44,080 nucleotides of DNA from Pseudomonadota bacterium (lineage in GTDB: Bacteria > Pseudomonadota > Gammaproteobacteria > Burkholderiales > Burkholderiaceae_B): positions 1 to 44,080 of the forward strand of contig JAEWHK010000034.1 in assembly GCA_023387815.1 (NCBI GenBank), read 5' to 3'. A model generated the notes under the pieces. It had not been told where the DNA came from and made no database searches. It saw only the letters and a list, made by a program, of their open reading frames with translations. The position numbers were made by a program, and so were the translations under genes. Positions 8,263-15,959 of the stretch are shown one piece after another (positions within the stretch are counted from its first letter, which is position 1; the number at the start of each line of letters is the position of its first letter).

Positions 8263-9411
8263 ATGAGACTGCTTATGAATGACCAGCAATATATGAATCG
8301 CGCGCTGGATCTGGCGCGCAGCGTAATGTTCATCACCAGTCCCAATCCGCGCGTGGGCTGCGTGATAGTCCGCGACCACCAAATACTGGGAGAGGGCGCG
8401 ACACAGCCTCCGGGCGGCCCTCACGCCGAAGTATGCGCCATTCAGGATGCCAAGGAAAAGGGGCATGACCTCGCAGGCGCAACGTTTTACGTTACTTTGG
8501 AACCCTGCAGTCATTATGGCCGCACACCGCCTTGCGTTGACGCCTTGCTGGCTGCCAAACCGGCGCGCGTGGTCATTGCCGCCCGTGACCCCAATCCACT
8601 GGTCAGTGGTGCAGGCATCAAAAAGCTGCGCGATGCGGGAATCACAGTTGAAATCGGTCTGGGACTTCAGGAGGCGCTGGAAATCAACCCGGGCTTTGTA
8701 TCGCGCATGTCCATACACCGCCCCTGGGTTCGCATGAAAATAGCCAGCAGCCTGGACGGCAAGGTTGCCTTGAACAATGGCCGTTCACAGTGGATCACTT
8801 CCGAGCAGGCGCGGACAGACGGCCATCGCTGGCGTGCACGTGCCTGCGTCGTGCTTACCGGCTCCGGCACCGTTGCAGAAGACGATCCCATGCTCACAGT
8901 CAGAAATATCGATACCCCCAGGCAGCCTATCCGCGCCGTGATCGACAGCCAGTTTGCCATTGACGAAGAGGCACGGCTGTTTGATGGCGGCCCGGTCTGG
9001 ATCTTCGTTACCGAGTACAACGAAGCCAAAGCTGCACGGCTGGCGCAGCGCAATGTTCGGGTCATCGTTGTTGATGAAAAGAACAGACATGTCGATCTGA
9101 AAGCCGTCATGGCATGGATGGGGCAGCATGACATTAATGAAGTGCATGTAGAGGCAGGACCCGGACTGAATGGTGCGCTATTGCAGGCGGGTTGCGTGGA
9201 TGAACTTCTGGTTTATATGGCTCCAAAAATCATTGGTGATGCGCGTTCCTCGGTATCACATACGCCATTCAATATATTGGCCGATGCCTATCGGTTTGAA
9301 TTCTTTGATACGACGCCTTGTGGCGAAGATCTGCGCCTGCGGGCGCGACTGCCCATGCGCTGGAATCAATTACAATTGCAATCGGGCGAAAACGCGTCCG
9401 ACACGGAGTAA
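8263..9411 (+). CDS. ribD: Bifunctional riboflavin deaminase/reductase RibD
   Basis: This 382-residue two-domain enzyme deaminates the pyrimidine intermediate and then reduces the ribosyl side chain in riboflavin synthesis. The N-terminal deaminase has the zinc motif PHAEVCAI (about residue 51) and PCSHYGRTPPC (about residues 76-86). The C-terminal reductase begins near residue 150 with RPWVRMKIASSLDGK. ATG 8275, four codons in, is an alternative start and would give the usual MNDQQYM beginning; neither start has a strong ribosome binding site. ribE follows three bases after the stop, so the pair is translationally linked. Confidence 0.96.
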   Translation: MRLLMNDQQYMNRALDLARSVMFITSPNPRVGCVIVRDHQILGEGATQPPGGPHAEVCAIQDAKEKGHDLAGATFYVTLEPCSHYGRTPPCVDALLAAKPARVVIAARDPNPLVSGAGIKKLRDAGITVEIGLGLQEALEINPGFVSRMSIHRPWVRMKIASSLDGKVALNNGRSQWITSEQARTDGHRWRARACVVLTGSGTVAEDDPMLTVRNIDTPRQPIRAVIDSQFAIDEEARLFDGGPVWIFVTEYNEAKAARLAQRNVRVIVVDEKNRHVDLKAVMAWMGQHDINEVHVEAGPGLNGALLQAGCVDELLVYMAPKIIGDARSSVSHTPFNILADAYRFEFFDTTPCGEDLRLRARLPMRWNQLQLQSGENASDTE

Positions 9412-9414
9412 ACG

Positions 9415-10020
9415 ATGTTCACAGGAATTATCAGCGGCGTGGGCCGTATCAGCGAAGTCAGGCCCGCCGGCGATGGCGCGGACGATGGTGTGCACGTCAC
9501 AATCGACGCCAACAATTTTGACCTGTCCGGTATCGGGCTTGGTGACTCCATCGCAGTGCAGGGCGCATGCATGACCGTTGTCTCAATCGAAGATAACAGC
9601 TTCAGAATCGACGTCTCTCGCGAAAGCCTGGACAAAACCACCGGCCTGGATCAGCCAGGAGAAGTTAACCTGGAGCGATCGCTCAAACTCGGCGACTCGC
9701 TTGATGGTCATCTTGTCTCCGGACATGTGGATGGCATGGGGCAGGTAACGCGTTTTGAAGCCGTCGGCGAATCGCACGAACTGCGCATACAGGTTCCCAA
9801 GGCACTATCTCGCTATCTCGCGTACAAGGGGTCGGTTACGGTCAATGGCGTCAGCCTGACCGTCAATTCCGTAGAGGACAATGCAGACGGGAGTGAAATC
9901 AGCATCAATATCATCCCTCATACACTGCAGGTCACAACGCTCAAGCATCTGAAGGGTGAAACAAAAGTGAACCTTGAAATTGATATGATTGCACGTTACG
10001 TTGAAAGGATGCTAAAATAG
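9415..10020 (+). CDS. ribE: Riboflavin synthase alpha subunit
   Basis: This 201-residue enzyme dismutates two 6,7-dimethyl-8-ribityllumazine molecules to give riboflavin. It shows the MFTGII N-terminus, two tandem lumazine-binding repeats (about residues 1-97 and 98-195) and the conserved SGHVDG and VSLTVN segments. It follows ribD by three bases, forming an operon. No FMN riboswitch was seen upstream of ribD. The remaining genes for the lumazine branch (ribB, ribH) are not in the window. Confidence 0.97.
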   Translation: MFTGIISGVGRISEVRPAGDGADDGVHVTIDANNFDLSGIGLGDSIAVQGACMTVVSIEDNSFRIDVSRESLDKTTGLDQPGEVNLERSLKLGDSLDGHLVSGHVDGMGQVTRFEAVGESHELRIQVPKALSRYLAYKGSVTVNGVSLTVNSVEDNADGSEISINIIPHTLQVTTLKHLKGETKVNLEIDMIARYVERMLK

Positions 10021-10154
10021 CAGGCTAATTTGAGAACGGGTCACCAGAAATGAATCTGGCGGCTTTAAAAGTCTCAATACTAGTGCTCTATCAATGCGGG
10101 ATCGGTAGCCAGGTAGTTTAAATGGCGCCATCCACGCCAGAGTGTGATCTGACA

Positions 10155-10242
10155 GGGTCGGTGGCCGAGTGGCTGAAGGCGCACGCTTGGAAAGCGTGTA
10201 TACGGTAACGTATCGGGGGTTCGAATCCCCCCCAACCCGCCA
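10155..10242 (+). tRNA. tRNA-Ser (anticodon GGA), CCA encoded
   Basis: The cloverleaf is readable: acceptor GGGTCGG/CCAACCC, D-arm from GCCGAG, anticodon stem CACGC/GCGTG around the loop TTGGAAA with anticodon GGA, a long variable arm (TACG GTAA CGTA), a GGGGG TTCGAAT CCCCC T-arm, discriminator G and genomic CCA. The long variable arm confirms the serine class. Position 5 of the acceptor is C facing A, a mismatch that a T would repair. A phage-type integrase remnant begins about 100 bases downstream, so the gene is a likely integration target. Confidence 0.96.
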
Positions 10243-10345
10243 GTGCTTGTATGCAAATCCAATAAAATCAATAAGTTATAAATTTCGGATTTGGCCTGAT
10301 TGTGCTGGATTATGGCTAGTTGTGGTGGGTTTTGTCACGATTGCG

Positions 10346-10546
10346 TCACGATTTATTACCCTGAAATAACGCCACCGCTTTACTCCCGGCGCCCGCATTT
10401 GCATCTGGCATCCACTTTCCGTAAACCTTTGCGATCATTGTCCAGTCCGCGTGGCCCATCTGGTCAGCTACCCACATCGGATGTTCTCCAGCCGACAGCA
10501 TCATACTGGCATAGGTGTGCCGTGTCTGGTAGGGCTTATGGGCGGC
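10346..10546 (-). pseudogene. Integrase C-terminal fragment (tyrosine recombinase remnant)
   Basis: The minus strand from about 10546 down to TGA at 10346-10348 encodes some 66 residues that match the C-terminal end of phage tyrosine integrases: a KPYQTRHTYASMMLSAG segment carrying the second-Arg box (RHTYAS), then the GEHPMWVADQMGHADW segment with its His, and KVYGKW containing the presumed catalytic Tyr in the correct place. Everything upstream (N-terminal arm, core-binding domain, first catalytic Arg) is missing. It ends about 100 bases from tRNA-Ser and reads toward it, the usual geometry for tRNA-targeting elements. It cannot be an active recombinase. Confidence 0.85.
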
Positions 10547-10569
10547 TTTTTTACGTCTAAAGGAAATAA

Positions 10570-10830
10570 GTGGCGACTAAAGACAAGGCAGGACAAGGCA
10601 GCCGCCAAGTCTAAGAGTGGCCGGCCATCAAGCTACAAGGAAGAATATGCCAGCCAGGTTGAGATATTATGTCGGCTGGGGCTACAGATAACGGAATGGT
10701 CACGTTCTTCTATGCGGCTGAGCCCACGTTCAATCTGTGGAAAAAGAAGTATCCCAAGTTTTCGGAGTCCTTAAAGACCGGAAAGATGATATCCGAAGCG
10801 GAAGTAGCGGATAAATTGTTTCGGCGCTAG
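10570..10830 (+). pseudogene. Phage terminase-small-subunit-like gene, frameshifted
   Basis: GTG 10570 follows an AAGGAA site. The original product can be rebuilt by undoing two indels. A 10-bp tandem duplication (10582-10591 and 10592-10601) throws the first eight codons out of frame, and one G appears lost from the run at 10678-10681. Corrected, the protein begins VATKDKAAAKSKSGRPSSYK, continues through EEYASQVEILCRLGATDN and TFFYAAEPTFNLWKKKYPKF, and ends EAEVADKLFRR before TAG. This pattern (GRPSxY, LCxLGATD, LWKKxxPxF, AEVADKLF) is typical of phage HTH/terminase small subunit-like proteins, which normally continue past this point. So it is also truncated at its 3' end. Confidence 0.75.
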
Positions 10831-10841
10831 TGGTCAATTGC

Positions 10842-11417
10842 TTATTTGCCTAGCGTCTTGTTGATTTGAGATAGGGAGTCGTTTATTGCTTTGAGCTTGC
10901 GGATAGTCGGATCTTGGGGGACATCAGCGTGTAAGTATGGTCTGAGATCAATAATATGGTTTTCGCTCACTTCTATAGATCCGAATTTATATTGTGCATT
11001 AATCGTGAACTTCGTTGGGCATAGCGCGTCGTCTGCATTTTTCGCAAAAATAATAAAACTCTGCGCCAATGCGAATGTGATTTCTGATTCCGGAGGCAAT
11101 GAGTCTATAGGCTCATTAAATATTGAAAATGAAGATATATCACGTTGTTCTCCCTGCTCCCCAAACTTGAAGAATGAGCGGTCAATAGTTAAGCGCAAGT
11201 CGCTCGCAGCCGTCTTGCCTCGGTTACTTATTTTCAAATAGAAGATAGGGTTATCAGGCTCCAAAAATGGCCGACAGGAAATGTATGGTCGATAAATAGC
11301 CTCGGACTGGGCATGCATGGCGTCAATTACCTTCTCGTTTGCTCTCAGCATCCGATATGAAATCCATGCATAAAACGTTGTCACTACTACAAGAAGCGCG
11401 GTTAAAAATTCGATCAT
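10842..11417 (-). CDS. Membrane-anchored protein of unknown function beside the Mrr-type nuclease
   Basis: This 191-residue protein has one N-terminal transmembrane helix (about residues 2-21), a short amphipathic linker, and a soluble beta-rich domain with YRPYISCRPFLEPDNP and LKISNRGKTAASDLRLTI segments. I recall such architectures in uncharacterised proteins of accessory islands, without a defined function. I chose the ATG at 11417 because GGAGG lies six bases upstream; the ATG two codons earlier abuts that site. It starts 23 bases after the nuclease stop on the same strand, so the two are almost certainly co-transcribed and may act together. The C-terminal half ends in a helical SLSQINKTL tail. 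Confidence 0.75.
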   Translation of the reverse strand: MIEFLTALLVVVTTFYAWISYRMLRANEKVIDAMHAQSEAIYRPYISCRPFLEPDNPIFYLKISNRGKTAASDLRLTIDRSFFKFGEQGEQRDISSFSIFNEPIDSLPPESEITFALAQSFIIFAKNADDALCPTKFTINAQYKFGSIEVSENHIIDLRPYLHADVPQDPTIRKLKAINDSLSQINKTLGK

Positions 11418-11440
11418 TGTCATCCTCCGGGGATCCTGCG

Positions 11441-13165
11441 TTATGGTTCGGAAAACATTCGCTTTGCTTCGGCTCGATCTATTCTCGCCTTGTGGCCGTG
11501 ATCCGCGAGCAATGAGAGTAAGTTCGCACCGTTCAATAGAGTGATAGGCTTGTCGGCAGCAAATTTGTATGCGTCGGGCCCGTAGTCTGACGTGGTTACC
11601 AATATCCCGCGGTTCGCTCCTTCATTGAGTACTGTTCCATACAAATCACGGACGGCTGATACGGTGACGGTGCCGGTATACCGTTTAGCCTGTATGACGA
11701 TCTTGCCACCTTTGATCGGGTGCGGATCGAATACAACGGCATCAACCCCGCCATCGCGTGATGCCTGAGTTACCTTGACCTCTGAGCCGTCATTACTGAA
11801 TTCTTTCTCAAAAAGTTCTCTGATCAAATGTTCGAAATCTTGCCAGTCCATGGCTGCCAGGTTGACAGAATCGTCCAGAGTGTGTGTCACAGGATAGCTA
11901 TCTACGAATCGCGTGTCGCTGCGGTTGATATTTATTATTGGGCGAATTGGAGTGATGTTTGCAAGTACGCTGGCGGCAACGCCTTTCAGCGCTTTGAAGC
12001 ACGCTTTGGGATCGACTTTGGTCAAATCAAAGCAGATGAATTCTTCTTTTAACGCCTGGACCGACAAAATACATGAGTTCTCGGAAATGCCAGTGGCGCG
12101 GTTAGTCGCCTGTACCCATCCGTTGAAAACTATGGACTGAATATTGTGCGGCTCGTCGGCTTCAAAAATCTCGTGTATGGTGCGTAACGCCACCTGATAG
12201 TAGACGCTATCAATCATTTTTTGTTTTTTTGCGTCAGTGATGTGTTTTTCGACCAATTCATCGGTAGTCTTACGATAGGTCACTTTTTCCAATGTTGGGA
12301 ATCGGTCTGGAGCAGGGAGTTGGTACTCAATGATTAGTTTTTTTGTTTCCGATTCGTACTCCAGCTCATAATTGTATTCATACCAATCTGGGTAACTGGA
12401 GTTATCCAATACCAGCTCAGCATGCTCCAGGACTGCGTCGGCATCTCCATTTCGCCAATCTGCCTCCAATTGTTCGAGACTCGTATTGAATTGGTTAATC
12501 TGATCGATATGCTCCTGCTTGGCTGCATTATAGGCCGCCAATTCTTGCTGAAATGTCTCTCTTGCTTTTGCGTTAACTGCTTCGTTGTCGGCCACCAATT
12601 TTTCATAAACAGCAATATCGTTGGCCAACTGTTTTTCAGCATCCGCAATTTTCTTTTTCTTTCGCCCAGTGAGCAAATCTCTTAATCCGATACGCGGATG
12701 ATATTTTTCCGCAGATGAGTCCACTTTCGGAGGAGGAGTTCGGTGCACGGCAGATAACGGTTCTCCATTTTCCGGAGAGTATCTAACGTTTAGCTTATTT
12801 CCATGTTCCCATACAAACCCTGGCTCTCTGCGCAGCGTGATCCATTGGACAGAATCGTCAACAGCACAAGTGTCAGACAGAATATTGGCACATGATTGCA
12901 GGGCTTCCTGAGCATCTTCGGTATATGCCAGGGCAGTCGCAACATTATTCTGTCTATAGTCGTGCTCCAATCGCTTATCCCATTTTTCCGCCCATTTTGT
13001 GAATAGCGCTTCGACCTTGCGTTTCAGAATGTCTATGTCTGCACTGACAATATCGCGCTCTTCGTTTAGACCTAGGTGCCGGCAAGTTATCGCGTATGAC
13101 TGAACTCGCCCAGTAGACGTGTAACGCTCCTTAACATTCCCTATTTGAAACAGTTCTTCGGTCAT
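11441..13165 (-). CDS. Mrr-family (PD-(D/E)XK) restriction endonuclease-like protein with long N-terminal region
   Basis: This 574-residue protein ends in a restriction-endonuclease-type domain (about residues 450-565): helix MDWQDFEHLIRELFEKEF, then SRDGGVDAVVFDP, then the VIQAKRY strand, giving a D...QxK active site of the Mrr_cat family. Mrr enzymes cut DNA, often modified DNA. The N-terminal half is not a known Mrr recognition fold; it includes a charged coiled coil (about residues 180-265). I chose ATG 13165 because AGGAAA lies five bases upstream. An in-frame extension to 13372 crosses sequence that resembles no family member. AT-rich composition and position in the tRNA-adjacent island suggest acquisition by transfer. 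A defence role is inferred, not shown. Confidence 0.82.
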   Translation of the reverse strand: MTEELFQIGNVKERYTSTGRVQSYAITCRHLGLNEERDIVSADIDILKRKVEALFTKWAEKWDKRLEHDYRQNNVATALAYTEDAQEALQSCANILSDTCAVDDSVQWITLRREPGFVWEHGNKLNVRYSPENGEPLSAVHRTPPPKVDSSAEKYHPRIGLRDLLTGRKKKKIADAEKQLANDIAVYEKLVADNEAVNAKARETFQQELAAYNAAKQEHIDQINQFNTSLEQLEADWRNGDADAVLEHAELVLDNSSYPDWYEYNYELEYESETKKLIIEYQLPAPDRFPTLEKVTYRKTTDELVEKHITDAKKQKMIDSVYYQVALRTIHEIFEADEPHNIQSIVFNGWVQATNRATGISENSCILSVQALKEEFICFDLTKVDPKACFKALKGVAASVLANITPIRPIININRSDTRFVDSYPVTHTLDDSVNLAAMDWQDFEHLIRELFEKEFSNDGSEVKVTQASRDGGVDAVVFDPHPIKGGKIVIQAKRYTGTVTVSAVRDLYGTVLNEGANRGILVTTSDYGPDAYKFAADKPITLLNGANLLSLLADHGHKARIDRAEAKRMFSEP

Positions 13166-13467
13166 CACAATTTCCTGGATAGTCGTAGTTTTGGGTATAG
13201 TAGATATTTTGCCAAATATATCATAAGGTAAGTAGATATGACAGTATGGTGTTGAACTGTACATAAATACAGTATAATTGTAACGACCATCCTCAGGCCG
13301 ATCCCCGAACTCCCCTAGGCCAGCGGCTGGTACTGGCTCCTGATATAGGCGTATTTGGGCGAAGGTTTGCAATGGCGGTTCCAGGCCAAAGCGAGTTTAT
13401 TTAATTTTTGACCGGCCGCGTCCAACCTATATCGAATGTCGATTGTGACGTCACACGGAATAAGCCT
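13166..13467. other. Spacer upstream of the Mrr-type nuclease
   Basis: About 300 bases without a supported gene. On the minus strand a TATACT (13271-13276) could be a -10 element about 105 bases before the nuclease start; no matching -35 is evident. Bases about 13285-13395 are clearly richer in G+C than their surroundings and stay open in one minus-strand frame, but I could not assign that stretch to any gene. It may be a scrap of older sequence at a recombination junction. Confidence 0.4.
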
Positions 13468-14217
13468 TTATTTCTCAAAAATCGCAACGTCTTCATCTGA
13501 AAGACCATTTTGTGAAACCACACATTTCGCACTCGCTGGCAGTTCCAAGCCGAAGCCATTTTTTGCCGAAAAATCGATCGTGACAGTTACCGTGCTATTT
13601 GACTGACTTCTATAGGTGCCTTTGTTGTACCAACTAGATTCAAAGGTCGACGGGAAGTTCAAACGCTGCTTTATCTTTGTGAGACACATTTGAATTGCCT
13701 GTGAGTCAGAGATAGACTTCGCTTTCTCAAACTCTGTTAGAACCGGACCCGTATCTTCTAAATCAGCCTCGCTCAATAGTACGCGTTGCCCATTCTGACA
13801 ATCGACAAAGTATCGTATGCTTCTCTGAGTGCTTTTCTCGGAAAATGAAACAGTATCCACCCGGTCGCAATTTGGGTTTTCCAGTGCTTTAAGTGCAGCT
13901 GGTTTAATCAGACTATTAGCGCGTTCAAAGGCCTGTTTTCCAAGGCGAGAATACATTTTAGGAAACGACTTTGGTGTCATCTCCATAAGAGCATACTCGT
14001 TTATTCTCGACTCTGAATCGGGTTTATTAACTTGTCGTTTTGGAATCTTAGTGCCGGGCTGTATAACCTTGTTAGTTGACAAGTTGCTGCGCGAAGTCGC
14101 TTGCTGAGCAGAGGGCGGCAGTTTCTCTGTTTTCGGCCTGGAAAATGCGTACACAAATCCTCCAAATATGCATGCCAGCACTAGCAAATGGAACCATTTT
14201 TTATGTAAAACGTTCAT
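13468..14217 (-). CDS. Predicted membrane-anchored protein, function unknown
   Basis: This 249-residue protein starts MNVLHKKWFHLL, with a transmembrane segment (about residues 8-24), then a Ser/Thr/Gln/Pro-rich linker (about 28-70) and a soluble domain with paired cysteines (ENPNCDRV, YFVDCQNG, IQMCLTKI, SAKCVVSQ). The cysteines and the single anchor suggest a periplasmic domain. The C-terminal part (about residues 170-240), with LNFPSTFESSWYNKG and TVTIDFSAKNGFG, looks like a small secreted-type fold. I prefer ATG 14217 over the in-frame TTG at 14265 because the hydrophobic segment then sits at the N-terminus. Its neighbours on the same strand are also membrane proteins. Confidence 0.65.
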   Translation of the reverse strand: MNVLHKKWFHLLVLACIFGGFVYAFSRPKTEKLPPSAQQATSRSNLSTNKVIQPGTKIPKRQVNKPDSESRINEYALMEMTPKSFPKMYSRLGKQAFERANSLIKPAALKALENPNCDRVDTVSFSEKSTQRSIRYFVDCQNGQRVLLSEADLEDTGPVLTEFEKAKSISDSQAIQMCLTKIKQRLNFPSTFESSWYNKGTYRSQSNSTVTVTIDFSAKNGFGLELPASAKCVVSQNGLSDEDVAIFEK

Positions 14218-14309
14218 CTCTGGATCTCTTGAATCGACAAATTTATCTGTTAGCTCGACATGCAACTCAGATATTCACCAAGCGGCTTTTGATCGTGTCG
14301 ACCGTTATT

Positions 14310-14786
14310 TCAGTTCTTCATGTATGAAACCGAGATCAACACGACGATAACCAGCGCGACTACAGCAAAGACAACTCCACCAGATATCACTGGCTCTTTG
14401 ACATCTTCTTTGGTCGGTTGCGTGGATATTGTGTCAGCCGACAGCAGAGTATCACCAGAAGAGTTTTCGATGACATCACCTGAAACCAACGGCGCTGTGA
14501 TGGCGGCTTGATTCCTGCTCTGCAGCATCTGCAAGATGCGGTCGGATTTTTTTGAAATAGCACCGACATTCGAAAATAGCTGGGCATACAAAAGAGCGTA
14601 AATCGCTCCTACCGCACACCAAATAACAATGGGCCAATTAATCATTTGACGCGTGTATGATGCCCCATAATAGGGTGGAACTTCCACCACACCAATAGTA
14701 AAAATGACAACACCCGCAGCAACAACCGTCAGTATTGCTAATAGCCATGCCAGACCCACTGACAGACTTAGTTCTTCATTATCCAT
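14310..14786 (-). CDS. Small multi-pass membrane protein, function unknown
   Basis: This 158-residue protein has three predicted membrane segments: residues 10-32, 49-70 and 134-155. Between the second and third is a polar, Ser/Thr-rich loop of about 60 residues with a SKKSDRILQMLQSRN helix. AGGGA sits close upstream of ATG 14786. It leads a minus-strand series of four genes (14786 down to 10842). Spacing to the next gene is 92 bases, so the first two could share a transcript. I recognise no family. Confidence 0.65.
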   Translation of the reverse strand: MDNEELSLSVGLAWLLAILTVVAAGVVIFTIGVVEVPPYYGASYTRQMINWPIVIWCAVGAIYALLYAQLFSNVGAISKKSDRILQMLQSRNQAAITAPLVSGDVIENSSGDTLLSADTISTQPTKEDVKEPVISGGVVFAVVALVIVVLISVSYMKN

Positions 14787-15271
14787 ATTTCCCTTTTTTG
14801 ATGATTAAGTTAATTAATACGTAGATACTTACGGTGTGGGGTTAGCGTTCGACTCCATGTCGATACGTCCGTTTTTTTCAATGCTAATCCACCGCCCCTA
14901 CAATCACACTGCTACTTTATCCGTCCACATCGAAGCTGGCTTTTTGCTGCGCTTAAATATAGCATATGTAATTAAATATAAATAGATATGAGTATATGTA
15001 TTTATGCGCGCTGTACATAACAATAGTGTAATTTTAGCTGTTGTGCATTGCCCGACAGGGCGAATACCGTTACGCCATCGCCGGCTCACGCTCGTACTGT
15101 TGCAGTAAAGCCAGCCACAGCATGGAGTTGCGAACCAAAAGGAAAAGGAAATAATTAATGCACATTCGTGCTGTCAGATAATCGAATCCTGCTGCAAACT
15201 TGCTTGACGCGAGGGTGAAGTCCGCAGGAGTTTTCATGGCATAATCTTCGCAAATTCATGGGGAGATGGCT
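14787..15271. other. AT-rich non-coding region at the edge of the accessory block
   Basis: This region of about 485 bases has no supported gene. A minus-strand frame at 14904-15089 (61 codons) has no ribosome binding site or resemblance to a family. On the minus strand just after, about 15071-15140, a short open stretch reads NSMLWLALLQQYEREPAMA before a stop and could be the last codons of a lost phage gene; this is a guess. The AT-rich part (14950-15010) may hold the promoter of the 14786 gene. Confidence 0.4.
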
Positions 15272-15475
15272 ATGAAATTTGGAGTGAGAACGCCTTCACT
15301 TAAAAAGCGCGTCGCTGCCAGAACTTCATTTAAGCGTTATGCACGACATAGTCTGGGTTTAAAAACGCCGCGAGGGTGGGGCTGGCTGACCAATCCCAAG
15401 AAGGCGGCATACAACCGCGCCTATAGCCGAACAACATTCGATCTGTTCTCGCTACTGCGAAAACTCTTTAAATGA
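15272..15475 (+). CDS. Small basic protein, phage-associated type
   Basis: This 67-residue, strongly basic protein contains TPSLKKRVAARTSFKRYARH and then LKTPRGWGWLTNPKKAAYN. I recall short proteins of this kind as hypothetical proteins in phage-derived and accessory DNA, function unknown. GGGAG lies at 15261-15265, so ATG 15272 is the better start; ATG 15266 directly abuts the site. A strong intrinsic terminator begins five bases after the stop, which supports it being an expressed single gene. It marks the probable right-hand end of the tRNA-Ser-linked accessory block. Confidence 0.7.
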   Translation: MKFGVRTPSLKKRVAARTSFKRYARHSLGLKTPRGWGWLTNPKKAAYNRAYSRTTFDLFSLLRKLFK

Positions 15476-15480
15476 CAAAT

Positions 15481-15503
15481 AACCGCCTAAGGGCGGTTTT
15501 TTT
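15481..15503 (+). terminator. Intrinsic terminator after the small basic protein
   Basis: AACCGCC (15481-15487) pairs with GGCGGTT (15492-15498) around a four-base loop, followed by seven consecutive T (15497-15503). It is a textbook Rho-independent terminator. Confidence 0.92.
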
Positions 15504-15959
15504 CGGTGGTGAATCCTGACATGCGTTAATGCGGGGAATACCCCTAGGTGGAGGAATTTCTCTCTTTCCTCGAGGATAGAGATTTGAAATAATATCTTAT
15601 CTTTTCGTTGGCGCATTTTGCTAGCGCTCAAAGTTTCGCCGGGACCGCTCCTTTCAAGGATGAGCCAAAGCACTATATTGCGACGGATGGCGCCAAGTTC
15701 GTGATTACTTACTAGACGCAAAAAAAACATTGAGACGCACAAGATTCTCGCCCCTCTTGCTAAGCGCGCCATATATCAATTTATATTGGATTCGAAGCAA
15801 GGGATAAGCCGGATCTCACTGCATCGGTATGGATTGCTTTTACATCTCCATTGAGGTATTCAAAGAAATAGACATTAAATACAGAGCCTGCCGCAAGATG
15901 ATACGATACTGCTAAAACTATCGACCACTATTGGATTCATTTACTGAGGAGATATTTGG
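15504..15959. other. Non-coding region upstream of the exported lyase-family gene
   Basis: No supported gene in about 456 bases. A 106-codon minus-strand frame (15452-15772) has no usable ribosome binding site and runs through the terminator at 15481-15503, so I reject it. The promoter of the 15960 gene must lie here but I see no clear hexamer pair. Confidence 0.45.

Noticed and set aside
13166..13372. N-terminal extension of the Mrr-type nuclease by 69 codons
   Set aside because: The internal ATG at 13165 has a good ribosome binding site, and the extension crosses a GC-rich patch with a different composition.
14904..15089. 61-codon minus-strand frame in the AT-rich spacer
   Set aside because: No ribosome binding site, no hydrophobic or domain pattern, composition follows AT bias.
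15452..15772. 106-codon minus-strand frame before the exported lyase gene
   Set aside because: It runs through a strong terminator and into the preceding gene, and has no ribosome binding site.
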